64,000 bases of DNA from Oscillospiraceae bacterium. Its GTDB lineage: Bacteria > Bacillota > Clostridia > Oscillospirales > Oscillospiraceae. Below, one piece after another: positions 62,194 through 64,000 of the stretch. Below the pieces are notes generated by a model. The model saw nothing but the letters and a program-made list of their open reading frames with translations. It did not search any database and was not told the DNA's origin. How positions within the stretch are numbered: position 1 is the stretch's first letter; every line of letters starts with the position of its first letter. The stretch spans positions 25,917 through 89,916 of the forward strand of contig JAFSJE010000089.1 of the NCBI GenBank assembly GCA_017439425.1, written 5' to 3'. The position numbers were made by a program, and so were the translations under genes.

Positions 62194-64000
62194 GCTGCTT
62201 TACGTATCGCTCGAGGGCGCAGTTCTCGCCGGGATCGTCTTTCTCATAAAGGCGCTCGGCGGCAAAAGGCTCTCAAAATCGTTTCTTTATTACATATGGC
62301 TTCCGGTACTTCTGAGGCTTCTTCTGCCCGTCGGCTTCGAGGTCGGTGTGATACCGAAGAGCGCGCCGGAAGCGGTGCCGTATACGGTCATAGAAGCACA
62401 AGACATACCTATAATAATCACAGAAACTCCGATGGAGGTCGAAGCCGCTCCGGTGGAGAAAAGCTTTGACTGGCATAGTCTGATAGTTCCCGCCTATGCC
62501 GCGGTTGCCGCCGGAATCTTCCTCTTCCACGCCGCGGCGTATATACTATTTCTGCGGAGGCTCAAACGCGGACTTGAGTATGTGCAGATGAGCGGGCGGC
62601 TCAAGGTGTATCTCTCAAAATCCGCCGAGACTCCGATGCAGGTGGGCGTACTGCGCCCGATGATAGTTCTCCCGAAGCGGCACTACGAAGCTGAGGAGCT
62701 TGACCTGATTTTAGCGCACGAAACGGTGCATTGGCGCCGCCGAGACCTCGTTATAAAGTGGCTTATGCTGGCGGTGAGAAGTCTGCACTGGTTCAATCCC
62801 GTTGTGTATTTCATCTCCCGCGACCTCGACCGAAGCTGTGAAATGAGCTGCGATGAGGCGGTTTGCCGCTCCCTCGACGAGAACGGCAGAGTGCGCTACG
62901 GCGAGACGCTGATCTACATGGCATCCGCCGCCCGTCTTCCGGTGCGCGTTCCGGCGGCTACGCTTGTTGAGAACAAAAAGGCGCTGAAAGAGCGCATTAT
63001 CGCCATCCGCGACTACAAAAGAGTGACAATCGTGGCTGTTTGCGCCATGGCAGTCCTCGCGCTTGTCCTCTGCGCCTGCTCCGCCCTTATCCCGGGCGAG
63101 AAGCAGGATGATGAGAATGATGTCGCGGAGGAACCGGTCGTGGCAGAGCTTGCCGAGGTCACGGACGAGTCTGAGACCGCCGCCGTCGCCGCGCTTAAGG
63201 AGCACGTTCTGATGTTCTCTCACTTGGGCACAAACGCCGTAGTCGAATACGAGGTTCTCGGCTCCCGGGAGGGCGAGGACGGCGCGGAATACCTCATCGT
63301 CTATATGCTTTCGGAGTATTCGCCCTATTCCCGCGTTTATATTTACGGAGATGCAAAGGCGGCAAAGGTCACAGGCAGCGGCAGAGAGGCGTATATCGAG
63401 TTATATGACAGCCGGGACGAGCTTTCGGATATTCTATCTGATGTCAAGCTTGATAAGAATCACAAAACAGCGGCAGATTACCGCGATGAGCTTAAAGCGC
63501 GCGCAAACGCAGACCTCAGCACGGAGAACACCGAGTGGTACGCGCCGGAAAATTACGGTCTTACCAACCCCTCCGAGGATTACAAGCGCATCGGTGAGCT
63601 CACTGATGAGCAGTTAATTGTGATGTACCTCAACTGCTACGATTCTTACGGCAACAGAGCGTTCGATGAGCTTGAGGAGCGCATCGAAACTGATTACGAG
63701 GCGTTCAAAGCCGCCGCAGACGCTCTATGTGACAAGCCTTACCGCGGCGGCACCGTCAGAGATTACCTTGAAGCGCTGGTTCCGGGATCTGAACGTGACA
63801 GCTTACCCGATTTTACCGCAATGCAAACCGATGCGCTGTGCGAATATTATCTCAACTCTGACGGCGCGTATTCCGAGGGTTCGGCTTTTGAGCTGTACCG
63901 GAGGGCGCTTTCCGATCCAACCGGTGTGTTTAAGTTCCTTCAATCTACCGAGACCGATAACAAACTCGCATTAAAAAAACTGCTCGTCTCACTCATTTTC
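62186..64000 (+). CDS. BlaR1-like M56 metallopeptidase sensor, second copy (cut by window edge)
   Basis: The frame starts at the ATG at 62186 and is open to the window end, giving 605 codons. Membrane helices lie at about 5-23, 33-50, 98-123 and 281-299. The zinc motif is LAHETVHWRRRD (HETVH at 178-182), with HWFNPVVYFISRDLDRSCEMSCDEAV carrying the third ligand. The extracellular part after residue 300 is at least 305 residues, with repeated acidic and aromatic segments. It differs in sequence from the large M56 protein. No penicillin-binding motif is visible in the part seen. Confidence 0.85.
   Translation, partial: MDKLLYVSLEGAVLAGIVFLIKALGGKRLSKSFLYYIWLPVLLRLLLPVGFEVGVIPKSAPEAVPYTVIEAQDIPIIITETPMEVEAAPVEKSFDWHSLIVPAYAAVAAGIFLFHAAAYILFLRRLKRGLEYVQMSGRLKVYLSKSAETPMQVGVLRPMIVLPKRHYEAEELDLILAHETVHWRRRDLVIKWLMLAVRSLHWFNPVVYFISRDLDRSCEMSCDEAVCRSLDENGRVRYGETLIYMASAARLPVRVPAATLVENKKALKERIIAIRDYKRVTIVAVCAMAVLALVLCACSALIPGEKQDDENDVAEEPVVAELAEVTDESETAAVAALKEHVLMFSHLGTNAVVEYEVLGSREGEDGAEYLIVYMLSEYSPYSRVYIYGDAKAAKVTGSGREAYIELYDSRDELSDILSDVKLDKNHKTAADYRDELKARANADLSTENTEWYAPENYGLTNPSEDYKRIGELTDEQLIVMYLNCYDSYGNRAFDELEERIETDYEAFKAAADALCDKPYRGGTVRDYLEALVPGSERDSLPDFTAMQTDALCEYYLNSDGAYSEGSAFELYRRALSDPTGVFKFLQSTETDNKLALKKLLVSLIF

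Noticed and set aside
1..64000. tRNA, rRNA, CRISPR arrays, phage or transposase genes
   Set aside because: I saw no cloverleaf-like cluster, no spaced repeats and no transposase, integrase or phage structural protein on either strand. Short or diverged examples could be missed by eye.

Overview
The window is 64 kb of GC-rich Bacillota (Firmicutes) chromosome, most like a spore-forming gut Clostridia of the Oscillospiraceae/Ruminococcaceae type. This rests on the gene families and their order: a dcw cell-division cluster with a SpoVD-like PASTA transpeptidase, an IspH-S1 fusion, RemA, GerW/YtfJ, CdaA/CdaR, ScpA/ScpB, MutS2 and a BlaI/M56 sensor locus. MurE has the DNPR motif of enzymes that add meso-diaminopimelate. 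No rRNA, tRNA, CRISPR array, prophage or insertion sequence was found. Genes are packed tightly, mostly with 1-17 base overlaps, and no gene-free stretch exceeds about 250 bases.

Layout. (1) 1-8.0 kb, minus: one long unit from a promoter near 7.98 kb, cdaA-cdaR-yicC-remA-gmk-rpoZ-priA-def-fmt-rsmB (rsmB is cut by the window edge). It joins c-di-AMP synthesis to nucleotide supply, RNA polymerase, replication restart and translation initiation. (2) 8.0-10.7 kb: a cysteine desulfurase with a small DUF3343 protein, then ispD-ispF. (3) 10.75-15.7 kb: an RpiR-type regulator, a flavoprotein joined in frame to cytidylate kinase, and ispH-rpsA. (4) 15.8-26 kb: rluB, gerW, a DUF2953 protein, scpB-scpA, a site-2 protease and engB, then lon, clpX, clpP and tig in a protein quality-control block with a clear tig promoter. 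(5) 26-31.2 kb: lepB-ylqF-rnhB-yraN-thrC-phosphoesterase, and rplS with a structured leader. (6) 31.2-37.3 kb, plus: an RluA-type pseudouridine synthase, the potABCD polyamine transporter and pfkA. (7) 37.3-50 kb, minus: the dcw cluster mraZ-rsmH-ftsL-spoVD-murE-mraY-ftsW-murG-murA-ftsQ-ftsZ, with MraZ boxes in front. (8) 50-56 kb: a coiled-coil protein, rsmD-uvrC, an HPr-like protein without its active histidine, and mutS2. (9) 56-64 kb: the only accessory-looking part, with a DUF2461 gene, hairpin repeats beside a coding remnant, and two BlaI/M56-metallopeptidase pairs facing away from each other. One M56 protein has 1455 residues.

Most of the window is core housekeeping. The points most worth a second look are the head-to-head BlaI/M56 locus with a separate palindrome pair for each promoter, the flavoprotein-cytidylate kinase in-frame join with an internal ribosome site, the HPr-like protein with Arg15 in place of His15, the repeat and gene remnant at 56.7-56.9 kb, and several promoters that share bases with hairpins. 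Functions are assigned from recognised family motifs. No database search was possible.
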